A DNA stretch of 64,000 nucleotides from Acidovorax temperans (GTDB taxonomy: Bacteria; Pseudomonadota; Gammaproteobacteria; Burkholderiales; Burkholderiaceae_C): contig NZ_VFPV01000002.1 in NCBI RefSeq assembly GCF_006716905.1, positions 682,001 through 746,000 on the forward strand. Reading direction: 5' to 3'. Below the pieces are notes generated by a model. It was not told the origin of the DNA and made no database searches. It saw only the letters and a list, made by a program, of their open reading frames with translations. Positions 15,447 to 24,483 of this stretch are shown piece after piece. A program made the translations under genes and the position numbers. Within the stretch, counting starts at the first letter, position 1, and every line of letters starts with the position of its first letter.

Positions 15447-18400
15447 TCATTGCGTCGCCAGGCTCAACTCTGCCTGGGGTGCACCCTTGGGCACCTGGCT
15501 GCCAGTTTTGGGGGCGGCCAGGAAGAGGCGCTCGGCGGGCAGCTTTTGCGCGGCCAGATAGCTCTGGATGGCATGGCCGCGCTGGGCGGCCAGCTCGGCA
15601 GCCATGGCTTCGGTGGCGGGCTGGTTGGCCATCAGCAGGGCTTCCATCTCGGGCACCGTCAGGTCTTTGGCAATGCCCACCAGGTTGCGCGGCTTGGGGA
15701 TGCTGGCGCGGCCATAGGCGGCCTTGAGCAGCGCGGGGTACTCGTCGGCGGTGACGGGCTCGGTGCTGTCCGGCTGGGCACGGCGCTTTTCCGCGCGCAC
15801 CAGTTGCTGCAGGCGCTCGCGTTGCAGTCCTTCACGTTCCGCTTCCAGGTTGGCGGTACCGGTCACGGTCAGTTTGAGGGCCGGGCGGTCCACCAGGGCC
15901 TTGGCCACCTTGCCCAGGTTTTGCTGCGCTTCGGGGCTCAAGGTGGCGCTGCCGGGGGCAAAGGCCACGCTGCTCATTTCCTCACCCCCACCAAAAGCGC
16001 TGGCCAGCAGGCTGAAGGGGGAGGTGAGCGCCTTGCCGATGAGGTTGAGGATGATCTTGCCAATCACCGGGCCGATGCGGAACTGCGGGTCGTTCAGCGA
16101 ACCACTGATGGGCAGATCCAGGTCGATCACGCCGCGCCGGTCGGCCAGCAGCGCAGCCGCCAGGCGCACGGGCAGGCTGTTGGGCGCACCTGCCACGGGC
16201 TCGCCAAAGGTCAGCTGGTTCAGCACGATGCGGTTGCTGGCCGTCAGCTGCCCGTTGGGCAGCACCTTGTAGGTCACGTCCACGCTGAGCTTGCCGCGTT
16301 CAATGCCGTGGCCTGCGTACTTCACCGAATAGGGCGAAAGCGGCGGCAGGTCCAGGTCGCGCACCTTGCCTGCAATGTCCAGCGCCAGCGGCTGGGCCAG
16401 GGGGTTGAGTTGGCCAGAGACCTCCAGCGAGGCGGAGCCCTCGGCGCGGCCCAGTAGCTCCAGTGCGGCCAGCTGGGGCTCACTACCCGGCGCTTCGGAC
16501 GAGAACGCCCCCAGCTTGCCTGTCAGCTCGGTCAGGTCGGCCGAGTAGTTGGGCTTGATGAAAAAGTCAGAAAACAGCACCTTGCCGTTGACCAGGCTCA
16601 TGGGGCCAAACTGCACCACGGGTGCCAGCGGGTCGCGCGCCGCGGTGTGCACGGGCTGCGTGGCTGAAGCAGCCGAGGCGCTTGGCACGGGAGCTGACGC
16701 CGCAGCCGTAGCTGCCGTTACCGGTGGGGTTTGCGGCTCGCCTTTGACGATGTCGCGCAGGTTGATGCGCCCCGCTTCGTTGATGGTGATGCGCGCAAAA
16801 AAGTCCTGCAAGCTGGTCTCGCCCACCTGCACCTTGGGCGCTGTGCCAGGGGCGGTGGCCACGTTCAGGCCGCGCAGATTCAGGCTCTTCCATGCCAGCA
16901 GTTCCTCGCCCACCTGCGCTTCGGTCATGGGGGTGGATGCCGCGGTGCTGTTGGCCTTGAGTTCTTCAATGGCCGCGTCGCCCGCCAGCTTCAGGCTGGG
17001 GCCCTTGTCAGACTGCGCAAACGCCACCTGGCCGCGAAAGCCCACATCGGCACGCAGCAGCTCAATGGCCAACTGCTGGGCCAGGTAGCCGTCCAGACCG
17101 TGCACGGGCACGCGGGTGGCGTCCAGCTTGCCCTGGGTGGCCAGGGGCTGCAGGGCCAGCGTGCCCTGGTAGTCAATCTTGCCCGCCGCACTCTTGGCGT
17201 TGCCCTTACCCGCTGCTGCGCGGGCACTCAGTGTGAAGGCGCCGGGCTTGCTGCTGTCGGTGGCCAGGCTTTTGGCGCTCACGTCCAGGGCCGATACCTC
17301 TAGTGCCACAGGGCGGGGCTGGGCGTTGTCGGCAAAGGCCACAGCCCCGCCTTGCAGGGCCAGCTCGCCCACGCGCACCACCCAAGGTGCGTCGGTGGCC
17401 GCTTTTGCTGCCGTGGTCTCGCTCGCTGGGGTTGGTGTCTGTGCCTGGACCTTGGCCCAGCGTTCAAACATCCAGCGCCCGTCGCTGCCGCGCTCCACGG
17501 CAAGGGTGGGGGTGTTCAGCGCCAGGGATTCCAGTGAGACGGTGCGCTTGTCCACCGGCACCTGCAAGCCCTTGACTTCCAGCTTGCCCAGGCTGACCAG
17601 CGACTTGCCGTTCTGGCGCAACGCCAGCTGCTCCAGCGCGAGTGGACCGGCTGTCACGGTCAGGCCCGTGGCGTTTTTGTCTGCGGGTGGGGCTTGCCAC
17701 TGCACGCCCAGGGTGCCGGTGAGCTGGCCGGCCACCGTGGGCTCCAGGTGCTGCGCCACATAGGGCGCCGCCAGTTGCAGCGCCAGCGCTTCGGTGGTGA
17801 TTTGCACCCGGGCGTTTTGGGTAGTGGCTTCGCCTTCAAACGCCAGCTTGCCCTCCGGGACGCCCTGGGCGGCCACGGCGGGCAGCACGAAGTCGCCCTT
17901 GAAGGCCACGGGCTTTTGCAGTGGCAGGGCCAGGTTGGTGAGTTCCAGGCCCAGCCCGCGTGCCTGCAGGGCTGCTGCGGGCTGGGTGGTCTGGTCAGCC
18001 CAGTGCACCGTGCCATCGCGCACGCTGGCGCGCGCCACGGTCACCGCCCACGGCGGGGCGGCTTTGGTGGATGGCTTGGCAGGTTGCGAGGCGGCTTCCT
18101 TCGGGGGCGACGCGGGCGCTGGGCCACCGGCCAGTTGTGCCAGGTTCAGCCGCCCGGCGGCATCGCGCTGGGCGTGCAGTACGGGCTTGAGCAGTTCTAC
18201 CTGGGCCAGGTTCACCACCTGCTCCAGCGGGCGCACATCGGCCATGTCCACCGTCAGGCGATCAAAGGCCAGCAGGTCCTGGCCTTCGCGGTCGGTCATC
18301 TTCACATCGCGGGTCTGCACTTGGCCCGAGAGCTTCACAGCCAAGCGCGGTGTCTGCTCAAAAGCCAGCTTCACGTCCACGTCCAGCGTGGCCGCCTTGA

Positions 18401-19193
18401 GCTGAATGGGCAGGCTGGCGGGCAGGTAGCCCAGGTAGGGCGCCAGGTCCAGGTCATCCCAGCGGATGTGGGCGTCGGCGTGCCGGGTTTGCGCAAACGG
18501 CGTGCTTTGGGCCGAAGAGTCAAAACGGCTGCCTTCCAGCGTGAATGCCAGCCGGGGCTCCACGCGCACTTCTTTCTTGTCGGACAGCGTGCTGATGAAC
18601 GGCACTGACAGCAGCAGGTCCTGCACCGAATGCGTCTTGCCCACAGCGTTGTCGGTGAAGTCCACGCGCCCGCCCTGCAGCAGCAGGTTGTACAGCGCCA
18701 GCCGCGCGGGCTCGGTCGATGGGGGCGGTGCCGGTTCGTCCTTGGGAGCCGCCAGCTTGGCAATCACATCGTCCACGTCGTAACGGCCCTGGCCCAGGTG
18801 GGTGAGGCGCAGCACGGGGTTTTCCACGGTGAAGGCATCCACCACCGGCGCCAGGCGCAGCAGCGACTGCAGTTCGGCGTCCACATACACGCGCCCGATG
18901 GTCAGCTGTGCCGGGCCCTCAATGCCTTTGGCCCCGGCCACGGCAATGTCGCGCAGCGTCAGTTCCAGCGACCAGGGCTTGAAGTCGAGTGAGCCCACGG
19001 TGACGGTGCGGCCCAGCTGCTCGCTGGCCAGGCGCTCCAGCGGCCCCTTGACCAGGGCAGGCACGGAAAGCCACGACAGGGCCCATACCCCCAGCAGTGC
19101 GGCCAGCGCCCGTGTGGCGGGCTTGAACCAGCGGCGTTGCCGCAGGGCGGTGAGGTGGGGGTGGCCGAGCAGGGCGCGCAGGGGGGCTGGCAT
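15447..19193 (-). CDS. DUF748 / AsmA-like giant envelope protein
   Basis: A 1248-residue protein with one N-terminal membrane segment (about residues 28-50) and a long periplasmic part. The first 120 residues (L-E-R-L-A-S-E-Q-L-G-R-T-V-T-V-G, then F-K-P-W-S-L-E-L-T-L) and the repeated F-x-V-x-N-P and D-L-x-L-P-P-L-S-P-Y motifs match the DUF748 family, related to AsmA and other bridge-like lipid-transfer proteins. Linkers near residues 160, 370 and 820 are rich in Ala and Pro. The last 150 residues resemble a degenerate OmpA-like end. A role in moving lipid between membranes is inference from the superfamily. It appears to be transcribed alone. Confidence 0.85.
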   Translation of the reverse strand: MPAPLRALLGHPHLTALRQRRWFKPATRALAALLGVWALSWLSVPALVKGPLERLASEQLGRTVTVGSLDFKPWSLELTLRDIAVAGAKGIEGPAQLTIGRVYVDAELQSLLRLAPVVDAFTVENPVLRLTHLGQGRYDVDDVIAKLAAPKDEPAPPPSTEPARLALYNLLLQGGRVDFTDNAVGKTHSVQDLLLSVPFISTLSDKKEVRVEPRLAFTLEGSRFDSSAQSTPFAQTRHADAHIRWDDLDLAPYLGYLPASLPIQLKAATLDVDVKLAFEQTPRLAVKLSGQVQTRDVKMTDREGQDLLAFDRLTVDMADVRPLEQVVNLAQVELLKPVLHAQRDAAGRLNLAQLAGGPAPASPPKEAASQPAKPSTKAAPPWAVTVARASVRDGTVHWADQTTQPAAALQARGLGLELTNLALPLQKPVAFKGDFVLPAVAAQGVPEGKLAFEGEATTQNARVQITTEALALQLAAPYVAQHLEPTVAGQLTGTLGVQWQAPPADKNATGLTVTAGPLALEQLALRQNGKSLVSLGKLEVKGLQVPVDKRTVSLESLALNTPTLAVERGSDGRWMFERWAKVQAQTPTPASETTAAKAATDAPWVVRVGELALQGGAVAFADNAQPRPVALEVSALDVSAKSLATDSSKPGAFTLSARAAAGKGNAKSAAGKIDYQGTLALQPLATQGKLDATRVPVHGLDGYLAQQLAIELLRADVGFRGQVAFAQSDKGPSLKLAGDAAIEELKANSTAASTPMTEAQVGEELLAWKSLNLRGLNVATAPGTAPKVQVGETSLQDFFARITINEAGRINLRDIVKGEPQTPPVTAATAAASAPVPSASAASATQPVHTAARDPLAPVVQFGPMSLVNGKVLFSDFFIKPNYSADLTELTGKLGAFSSEAPGSEPQLAALELLGRAEGSASLEVSGQLNPLAQPLALDIAGKVRDLDLPPLSPYSVKYAGHGIERGKLSVDVTYKVLPNGQLTASNRIVLNQLTFGEPVAGAPNSLPVRLAAALLADRRGVIDLDLPISGSLNDPQFRIGPVIGKIILNLIGKALTSPFSLLASAFGGGEEMSSVAFAPGSATLSPEAQQNLGKVAKALVDRPALKLTVTGTANLEAEREGLQRERLQQLVRAEKRRAQPDSTEPVTADEYPALLKAAYGRASIPKPRNLVGIAKDLTVPEMEALLMANQPATEAMAAELAAQRGHAIQSYLAAQKLPAERLFLAAPKTGSQVPKGAPQAELSLATQ

Positions 19194-19345
19194 GGCAGGT
19201 CAGAACAAAAAAGTTGGCTGGGGCGTGGCACACCACCGTGGGTGCCGGCCCGTTGCTAGGTTCAACGCAGCAGGGTACTCAAAGGTAACAGGGGCTGGCC
19301 TGGCCTCAGGCTTTCAAGATATCCAGATGCTGATCGTGCTCAGGG

Positions 19346-19745
19346 GGCAAAGCCCAGCACCACCCGGCGGGTGGCCGCGGACATGGTGCAGCTTTTGGTG
19401 TGCCCCCACTGGCGCTGTGCGCCAATGAGTGCAACCCAAAGAAAAGCGCTGTTCGCTGCGCTCATGGGGCAAAGCCCAACACCACCCTGCGGGTGGTGGC
19501 GGACATGGTGCAGCTTTTGGTGTGCCCCCACTGGCGCTGTGCGCCAATGAGTGCAACCCAAAGAAAAGCGCTGTTCGCTGCGCTCATGGGGCAAAGCCCA
19601 ACACCACCCTGCGGGTGGTGGCGGACATGGTGCAGCTTTTGGTGTGCCCCCACCGGCGCTGCGCGCCAATGAGTGCACCCCAAAGAAAAGCGCTGTTCGC
19701 TGCGCTCATGGGACAAAGCCCAACACCACCCTGCGGGTGGTGGCG
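19346..19745. repeat. 122-base tandem repeat, about 3.3 units
   Basis: The marker aaagccc recurs at 19349, 19471, 19593 and 19715, exactly 122 bases apart, with only a few base differences between units. The last, partial unit is the 3' end of the alanyl-tRNA editing gene. The array thus seems to be serial copying of about 40 coding bases plus 80 downstream bases, and each unit still encodes T-T-R-R-V-V-L-G-F-x-P and a stop on the minus strand. The gap 19194-19705 holds nothing else. Confidence 0.93.
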
Positions 19746-20458
19746 CTTTTCTTTTCAATCTTGGTCACCACGATGGCGCCAATCTCGGCCGTGTTGGCCA
19801 CATGCGTGCCGCCGCAGGGCTGCAGGTCGATCAATGGCGCGTCGCCATCGCCGCCAATGCGGATGGTGCGGATGCGCCCCGTGCCCCGGGGCGGCTGCAC
19901 GCTCATGCTCTTGACCAGGGCGGGGTTGGCATCCAGCTCCTCATCGCTGATCGACGCCACAGTGAGCGGGTGGGCGGCAGCCACCATTGCGGCGATGGCG
20001 GCGGTCAGCTGCTCCTTGTCCAGCGGGTCGGTCATCGCAAAGTCCAGCCGGGCGTAGTCGGGCGTGATGGAGCAGCCATTGACCAGCTGCGGCACCACAC
20101 GGCACAGCAGGTGGCTGGTGGTGTGCAGCCGCATCATGCGGTGGCGGCGTTCCCAGTCGATGCGGGCGGTGACGGTGGTGCCAGGTGCCAGCGTGGCCAG
20201 CAGGGCTTCTTGCCCCGGTGCAGGTACATGCACGATGTTATTGGTGGCATTGCCCTCGGCGTCCTTGCCTTTGCGGGTATCGGCAATGGCGATTTCGGTG
20301 CCATCGGCCAGCACCAGCACCCCGCTGTCGCCCGCCTGGCCACCGCCCAGCGGGTAGAACACCGTGCGGTCCAGCACGATGCCCGCTTCGGTCACGGCGG
20401 TGATGTGGGCGCTGCATTCGCGCAGGTAGGCGTCTTGGCGGAAGAGGTCGTCGGTCAT
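19706..20458 (-). CDS. alanyl-tRNA editing protein, AlaX type
   Basis: A 250-residue stand-alone editing domain homologous to the AlaRS editing and C-terminal region. It hydrolyses Ser or Gly wrongly attached to tRNA-Ala. The zinc-binding and catalytic motifs are present: H-T-T-S-H near residue 104 and C-G-G-T-H near residue 217. The N-terminal G-G-G-Q-A-G-D-S-G segment is typical. I chose the ATG at 20458 (M-T-D-D-L-F-R-Q), where homology starts; longer in-frame starts exist through the palindrome. Its 3' end forms the first unit of the tandem array downstream. Confidence 0.92.
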   Translation of the reverse strand: MTDDLFRQDAYLRECSAHITAVTEAGIVLDRTVFYPLGGGQAGDSGVLVLADGTEIAIADTRKGKDAEGNATNNIVHVPAPGQEALLATLAPGTTVTARIDWERRHRMMRLHTTSHLLCRVVPQLVNGCSITPDYARLDFAMTDPLDKEQLTAAIAAMVAAAHPLTVASISDEELDANPALVKSMSVQPPRGTGRIRTIRIGGDGDAPLIDLQPCGGTHVANTAEIGAIVVTKIEKKSATTRRVVLGFVP

Positions 20459-20506
20459 GCCCGCCATGGTAGCGGGCCGCCGCCCCGCTACCATGGCGGG
20501 CATGAC
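20454..20506. repeat. perfect 23-base-arm palindrome holding both divergent start codons
   Basis: The left arm (20454-20476) and right arm (20484-20506) are exact reverse complements around 7 bases. The alaX-type ATG (20458-20456) and the creatininase ATG (20502-20504) sit at mirror positions. As a result both frames can be read upstream into the same leader, M-P-A-M-V-A-G-R-R-P-A-T-M-A-G-M-T. Confidence 0.95.
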
Positions 20507-21350
20507 TTCTGCCGCACCCCTGCCGCCGCTGCCGTCCCGCTTCTGGGCCGATCTTTCCACCCGCGACTTTGCTGCGTTGCAAGGCACCGGCCAGGCCGCG
20601 CAGGTGGTGGCGGTGCTGCCCGTGGCGGCGGTGGAGCAGCACGGCCCGCACCTGCCGCTGTCGGTGGATGCCGCGCTGCTGCAAGGTGTGATCGACGCGG
20701 CCCTGCCCCACCTGGGGGCCGATGTGCCTGCGCTGTTCTTGCCGCCGCAAAACATTGGCCTGAGCACCGAGCATGAAAACTTCTCCGGCACGCTCACGCT
20801 CTCTCCCGCCACGGTGATCGCCCTGTGGACCGAGCTGGGCGCCTGCGTGGCGAGGGCGGGTGTGAAGAAGCTGCTGATCTTCAACAGCCATGGCGGCAAT
20901 GTGGCGGTGATGGACATCGTGGCCCGCGAGCTGCGCCAGCGCCACGGCCTGCTGGTGTACAGCGCCAGCTGGTTCAGCTTGCCCCAGCCGGCCGAGGTGC
21001 AGGGCCTGTTCAGCGCGCAAGAGCACCGCTTTGGCATCCACGCGGGCGACATCGAAACGTCGATGATGCTGCACCTGGCGCCCGGCACCGTGCACATGGA
21101 ACACGCGCAGCACTTCCGCTCTACCTCGCAAGACCGGGCCGAGCGCTTTGCCATTTTGGGCAACGGCAAAAGCGCCAAGATGGGCTGGGCGATGGAGGAC
21201 TACCACCCAAGCGGCGCTGTGGGCCAGGCCGATGCTGCCACGGCCGACAAAGGCCGGGCCGTGGTGCAGGCGGCGGGCGCGGCCTTGGCGGCGCTGCTGG
21301 CCGAGGTGGCGGCCTTGCCGCTGGACACGGTGCGAGATGCTGGGGTATGA
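20502..21350 (+). CDS. creatininase-family amidohydrolase
   Basis: A 282-residue metal-dependent amidohydrolase of the creatininase / formamide-hydrolase family. Metal-ligand motifs are present: E-Q-H-G-P-H-L-P-L near residue 45, the S-T-E-H-E-N-F-S-G segment, the F-N-S-H-G-G-N loop near residue 127, and a later G-D-I-E-T-S. The substrate cannot be assigned; relatives act on creatinine, riboflavin-pathway formamides and mycofactocin intermediates. I chose the ATG at 20502 over 20457 and 20466, because the extra residues come only from the palindrome. An AGCGCT-type hairpin begins right after the stop. Confidence 0.85.
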   Translation: MTSAAPLPPLPSRFWADLSTRDFAALQGTGQAAQVVAVLPVAAVEQHGPHLPLSVDAALLQGVIDAALPHLGADVPALFLPPQNIGLSTEHENFSGTLTLSPATVIALWTELGACVARAGVKKLLIFNSHGGNVAVMDIVARELRQRHGLLVYSASWFSLPQPAEVQGLFSAQEHRFGIHAGDIETSMMLHLAPGTVHMEHAQHFRSTSQDRAERFAILGNGKSAKMGWAMEDYHPSGAVGQADAATADKGRAVVQAAGAALAALLAEVAALPLDTVRDAGV

Positions 21351-21408
21351 ATCAAATAGGCTGCTAGCGCTTTGCTGTAAAGCGCTTGCAGCTATTTATT
21401 TGATAGCA
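21351..21408. repeat. AGCGCT-type palindromic repeat copy 4
   Basis: The arms aaataggctgctagcgcttt and aaagcgcttgcagctattt form a long near-perfect hairpin with loop gctgt, starting at the base after the creatininase stop. It lies between converging genes and probably acts as a two-way terminator. Confidence 0.75.
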
Positions 21409-21447
21409 ATTGGTGGCGAAGGTTGCTGCGAATAAAAGCACGCTGAT

Positions 21448-21960
21448 TCAGCCCAGCTCCACCCATTCCACGCCCCAGTGGTGCAGCGCTTCCCGGAGGA
21501 TCAACAGCGCGGCCGCCCATTCCGCGCGCTGGGGCAGGGCGGTATCAGGGACGCCAGGGCGGTGAATCTGGTCGGACAGGCGATTGAACAGGTTCTCCAA
21601 GGCCTGCCGTGACAGCCGGGCGGGTGGCGTGGACAGCGCCACGCCTGCAACCTCTGCCACCTCGCGCAGCAATGGGCTGCGCGTGTGCAGGGTGAACGGC
21701 GGGGCGGTGCCTGCAGGGGGCTTTGTCAGCCAGCGGCTGGCCGGCATGACTGCGTCTTCTACCGTGGCGATGGCGTTTTCCAGCGACAGCGGCGTGGGCA
21801 TGCGCAGGCCAAACGCCTGGGCCACAGTCTGCCAACCCAGGGCCACGCTGTACGGCTCGGTGTTGCCGGTCGGGAGGGAAGCTGTAGGCATCCAGTAAAG
21901 CGCCAGTTGGTCAGGCTCCAGGCGAAGTTCGATGGAAGGCGGGGGCGGGTCGTTGTGCAT
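21448..21960 (-). CDS. hypothetical protein, 170 residues
   Basis: I do not recognise the family. The product is soluble, with no signal peptide or membrane segment. A central proline-rich stretch (K-P-P-A-G-T-A-P-P-F) is followed by a mostly helical C-terminal half (L-S-R-Q-A-L-E-N-L-F-N-R-L, and A-A-A-L-L-I-L-R-E-A-L-H-H-W). I chose the ATG at 21960 over 22041, which would overlap the end of the sulfatase gene. It lies 52 bases after the sulfatase on the same strand and may be co-transcribed. Confidence 0.6.
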   Translation of the reverse strand: MHNDPPPPSIELRLEPDQLALYWMPTASLPTGNTEPYSVALGWQTVAQAFGLRMPTPLSLENAIATVEDAVMPASRWLTKPPAGTAPPFTLHTRSPLLREVAEVAGVALSTPPARLSRQALENLFNRLSDQIHRPGVPDTALPQRAEWAAALLILREALHHWGVEWVELG

Positions 21961-22012
21961 GCCCCGGTTGTACACCGTGCGGGGCCATTCGCATGGTGGC
22001 CCCGTCAGCGGC

Positions 22013-23344
22013 TCAGCGCTGCGGCATGTCTTTGACCCCATAACCCAGACTCACCGTGGCATCGGCCGGAATGGGCGGCATGGTGGCTTCCCAAGCTTCC
22101 CACGCTTGCACCATGGCCGCCAGCCGCTCGGGGGCGATGGGGGCCAGGTTGGCGCGTTCGCGTTCGTCGCCTTCCAGGTTGAAGAGGTAGTCGTGCCCGT
22201 CCACGCGCAGGTACTTCCAGGGGCCGTGGCGCATGGCGCGCTGGCCCCGGTGGTTCATGCGCCAGAACAGCGGCTGGTCGTCGCGCCAGGTGGCGTCGCG
22301 CAGCAGGGGCATGAGCGAGCGGCCATCCAGCGGGTGGCTGGCGGCAGCCGTGGCGCCTGCGGCGTCGAGCATCGTCGCGCTCCAGTCCATGGTCATGCAG
22401 GTTTGCGTGCTGGTGCTGCCGGGGGCAATCACGGCGGGCCAGTGGGCAATCCAGGGCACGCGGATGCCGCCTTCGGTCAGGTCCATCTTGCCGCCCACCA
22501 GGGGCCAGTTGTCCGAGAAGCGTTCGCCGCCGTTGTCGCTGGTGAACACGACCAGCGTGTCGCGCTCCAGCCCTTCAGCGCGCAGCAGGTCCATCAGGCG
22601 GCCAATGCCTTCGTCCATGTGGTGGATCATGCGGCGGTAGGTGTCGATGTTGCCGCCGTGCAGATGAAAGAGGTTGCCTTTCACCTCCTGCGCCAGTGCC
22701 TCGTCGCGTGTTTCCCACGGCCAGTGGGGCGCGGTGTAGTGCAGGCTCAAGAAGAATGGCGTGCCGCTGCGCGCGCCACCCGCCATGCGGCGCACAAAGT
22801 CCAGGCCATGGTCGGTGATCAGGTCGGTGAGGTAGCCGTCTTCCTGCTGCTCGGCGTCGTTCAGGTACAGGTCGTGCTGGCCGGTGGAGCTGCAGTGGGT
22901 GAAGTAGTCCACCCCGCCCGACATGGGGCCAAAGAACTCGTCATAGCCCGAACGCAGCGGGCCGAACGCGGGCGGATAGCCCAGGTGCCACTTGCCCATC
23001 AGCGCCGTGCGGTAGCCCGCATCGCGCAGCAGCGAGGGCAGGGTGGGGTGCTCGGGCGGTAGGCCCAGCGTAGTGCTGCCCCGGCTCTTGCTGTTGATGG
23101 GTTCTTCGGCTGCGCCGCGCAGGCGGTACTGGTAGCGGCCCGTCATCAGCGCAAAGCGGGTGGGCGAGCACACGGGCGAGTTGGAATAGCCCTGGGTGAG
23201 CTTCAGGCCCTGGGCGGCCAGGCCATCGAGCACGGGCGAGACAGGGCCAAAGCTGGCGTCGCGGCCGCCGTAGCATCCCAGGTCGGCATAGCCCAGGTCA
23301 TCGGCCACGATGAAGACGATGTTGGGGCGTGTGGGTTGGGTCAT
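22013..23344 (-). CDS. arylsulfatase-family sulfatase
   Basis: A 443-residue sulfatase of the alkaline-phosphatase superfamily that should hydrolyse organic sulfate esters. The metal-binding pair D15-D16 (I-V-A-D-D-L-G-Y) opens the protein. The signature C-S-P-T-R-F-A-L-M-T-G-R begins at Cys59, which must be converted to formylglycine for activity. G-K-W-H-L-G and T-S-D-N-G-G add the remaining active-site motifs. No signal peptide is visible, so it is probably cytoplasmic. The neighbouring Bug-type binding protein, 13 bases upstream, suggests uptake of its substrate. Confidence 0.93.
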   Translation of the reverse strand: MTQPTRPNIVFIVADDLGYADLGCYGGRDASFGPVSPVLDGLAAQGLKLTQGYSNSPVCSPTRFALMTGRYQYRLRGAAEEPINSKSRGSTTLGLPPEHPTLPSLLRDAGYRTALMGKWHLGYPPAFGPLRSGYDEFFGPMSGGVDYFTHCSSTGQHDLYLNDAEQQEDGYLTDLITDHGLDFVRRMAGGARSGTPFFLSLHYTAPHWPWETRDEALAQEVKGNLFHLHGGNIDTYRRMIHHMDEGIGRLMDLLRAEGLERDTLVVFTSDNGGERFSDNWPLVGGKMDLTEGGIRVPWIAHWPAVIAPGSTSTQTCMTMDWSATMLDAAGATAAASHPLDGRSLMPLLRDATWRDDQPLFWRMNHRGQRAMRHGPWKYLRVDGHDYLFNLEGDERERANLAPIAPERLAAMVQAWEAWEATMPPIPADATVSLGYGVKDMPQR

Positions 23345-23357
23345 ACCGTCCGCGTCC

Positions 23358-24371
23358 TCAAGGTTTGAAGCCGGAGCGTTGCACCACCGGCGCCCACTGT
23401 GCCTTGTAGGCCTTCAGTGTGGCTTCGGTCTGCGCGCGGCTGGCAGCCACGGGTTCCAGCTTGGTGGCTTCAAACTTGCGGCGCGTGTCCGGGTCCTTCA
23501 TCACTTCATGGATGAGCTGCGACAGGCGCTCCACCTGCGCGGCAGGCATGCTGGCCGGGGCAAAGAACGTGTTCCAGCCGGTGGCCACCAGGTCCAGACC
23601 GGCTTCCTTGAAGGTGGGCACGTTCGGCGCCAGCGGGCTGCGCTTGGCGCTGGAGACAGCCAGGATGCGCACCTTGCCCGCGTCGTGCTGGGGCAGCAGG
23701 CTGTCCAGGGTGTCGAAAGCCACTGGCACCTGGCCGCCGACCAAATCCGTGGTCAGCGGGGCAGAGCCGCGGTAGCCCACGATTTCAGCGCGCACCTGGG
23801 CGGCATCGCCCACCATCAGGCCAAAGAAGTGCGGCAGGCTGCCGGTGGCCGGCACGCCAAAGTTGGCCTGGGCGGGGTTGGCGCGCAGCCAGGCCAGCAG
23901 GTGGGGCAGCTCCTTCACCGGCACGGCGCTGCCTACGGCCACGCCAAACTCGTAGCTGTTCACATGGCTCACGGCGCGGAAGTCGCGCTCGGCGTCGTAG
24001 CCCGCGTCGGGGAACACCAGCGGCGCCACCACCATCACGGCAGGGTTGGCCAGCAGCAGCGCGGGTTGGTTGGCGGGCGCGGCCTTCACATACTGGGCCG
24101 AGAGGCGACCACCCGCGCCCGTCTTGTTCTCGACGATGACGGGGCTGCCCAGCTTGGCCTGCAGCTTGTCGGCCACGATGCGGGCCACGCGGTCGCTGGA
24201 ACCGCCGGGCGGGTAGCCCACCACCAGGCGCAGGGGCGCATCGGCCGCAGCGCTGGCGGATTGGGCCTGGGCGCCGGGCGTGCCGAGCATCAATGTGGCG
24301 GCCAGACCGAGAGCCGTGGCCAGCAGGGGGCGCCTGGCAAGGTGACGTGTGCGGGAGATGGGGTGGGACAT
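23358..24371 (-). CDS. Bug-family (tripartite tricarboxylate transporter) solute-binding protein
   Basis: A 337-residue periplasmic binding protein of the Bug/TctC family, very common in Burkholderiales. A signal peptide (R-R-P-L-L-A-T-A-L-G-L-A-A-T-L, cleavage near A-Q-A) is followed by the family motif L-V-V-G-Y-P-P-G-G-S-S-D. The conserved V-E-N-K-x-G-A-G-G and P-x-V-P-T-F-K-E-A-G segments are both present. The ATG at 24371 has AGGAG upstream. No TctA/TctB membrane subunits are nearby, as is usual for orphan Bug proteins. The ligand is unknown; the sulfatase next door hints at a sulfate ester. Confidence 0.92.
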   Translation of the reverse strand: MSHPISRTRHLARRPLLATALGLAATLMLGTPGAQAQSASAAADAPLRLVVGYPPGGSSDRVARIVADKLQAKLGSPVIVENKTGAGGRLSAQYVKAAPANQPALLLANPAVMVVAPLVFPDAGYDAERDFRAVSHVNSYEFGVAVGSAVPVKELPHLLAWLRANPAQANFGVPATGSLPHFFGLMVGDAAQVRAEIVGYRGSAPLTTDLVGGQVPVAFDTLDSLLPQHDAGKVRILAVSSAKRSPLAPNVPTFKEAGLDLVATGWNTFFAPASMPAAQVERLSQLIHEVMKDPDTRRKFEATKLEPVAASRAQTEATLKAYKAQWAPVVQRSGFKP

Positions 24372-24441
24372 GGTGTGCTCCTGGGTGGCGTGGCCGGTAA
24401 TGATGGAAGTCAAGCGTGCATCGTGGCACTCTAGGGGCCTG

Positions 24442-24453
24442 ACAATCGATTGT
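24442..24453. promoter_or_regulatory. candidate MarR operator
   Basis: The perfect 12-base palindrome acaatcgattgt lies in the 112-base divergent space between the Bug protein and MarR genes. MarR proteins usually bind palindromes in such gaps and control both directions. No experimental motif supports the assignment. Confidence 0.45.
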
Positions 24454-24483
24454 TCAAATCAACAACTTTCCGGGTTTGCACTG

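Noticed and set aside
19346-19745. A CRISPR array.
   Set aside because: The period is 122 bases with no unique spacers, the units are whole copies of each other, and no cas genes are near.
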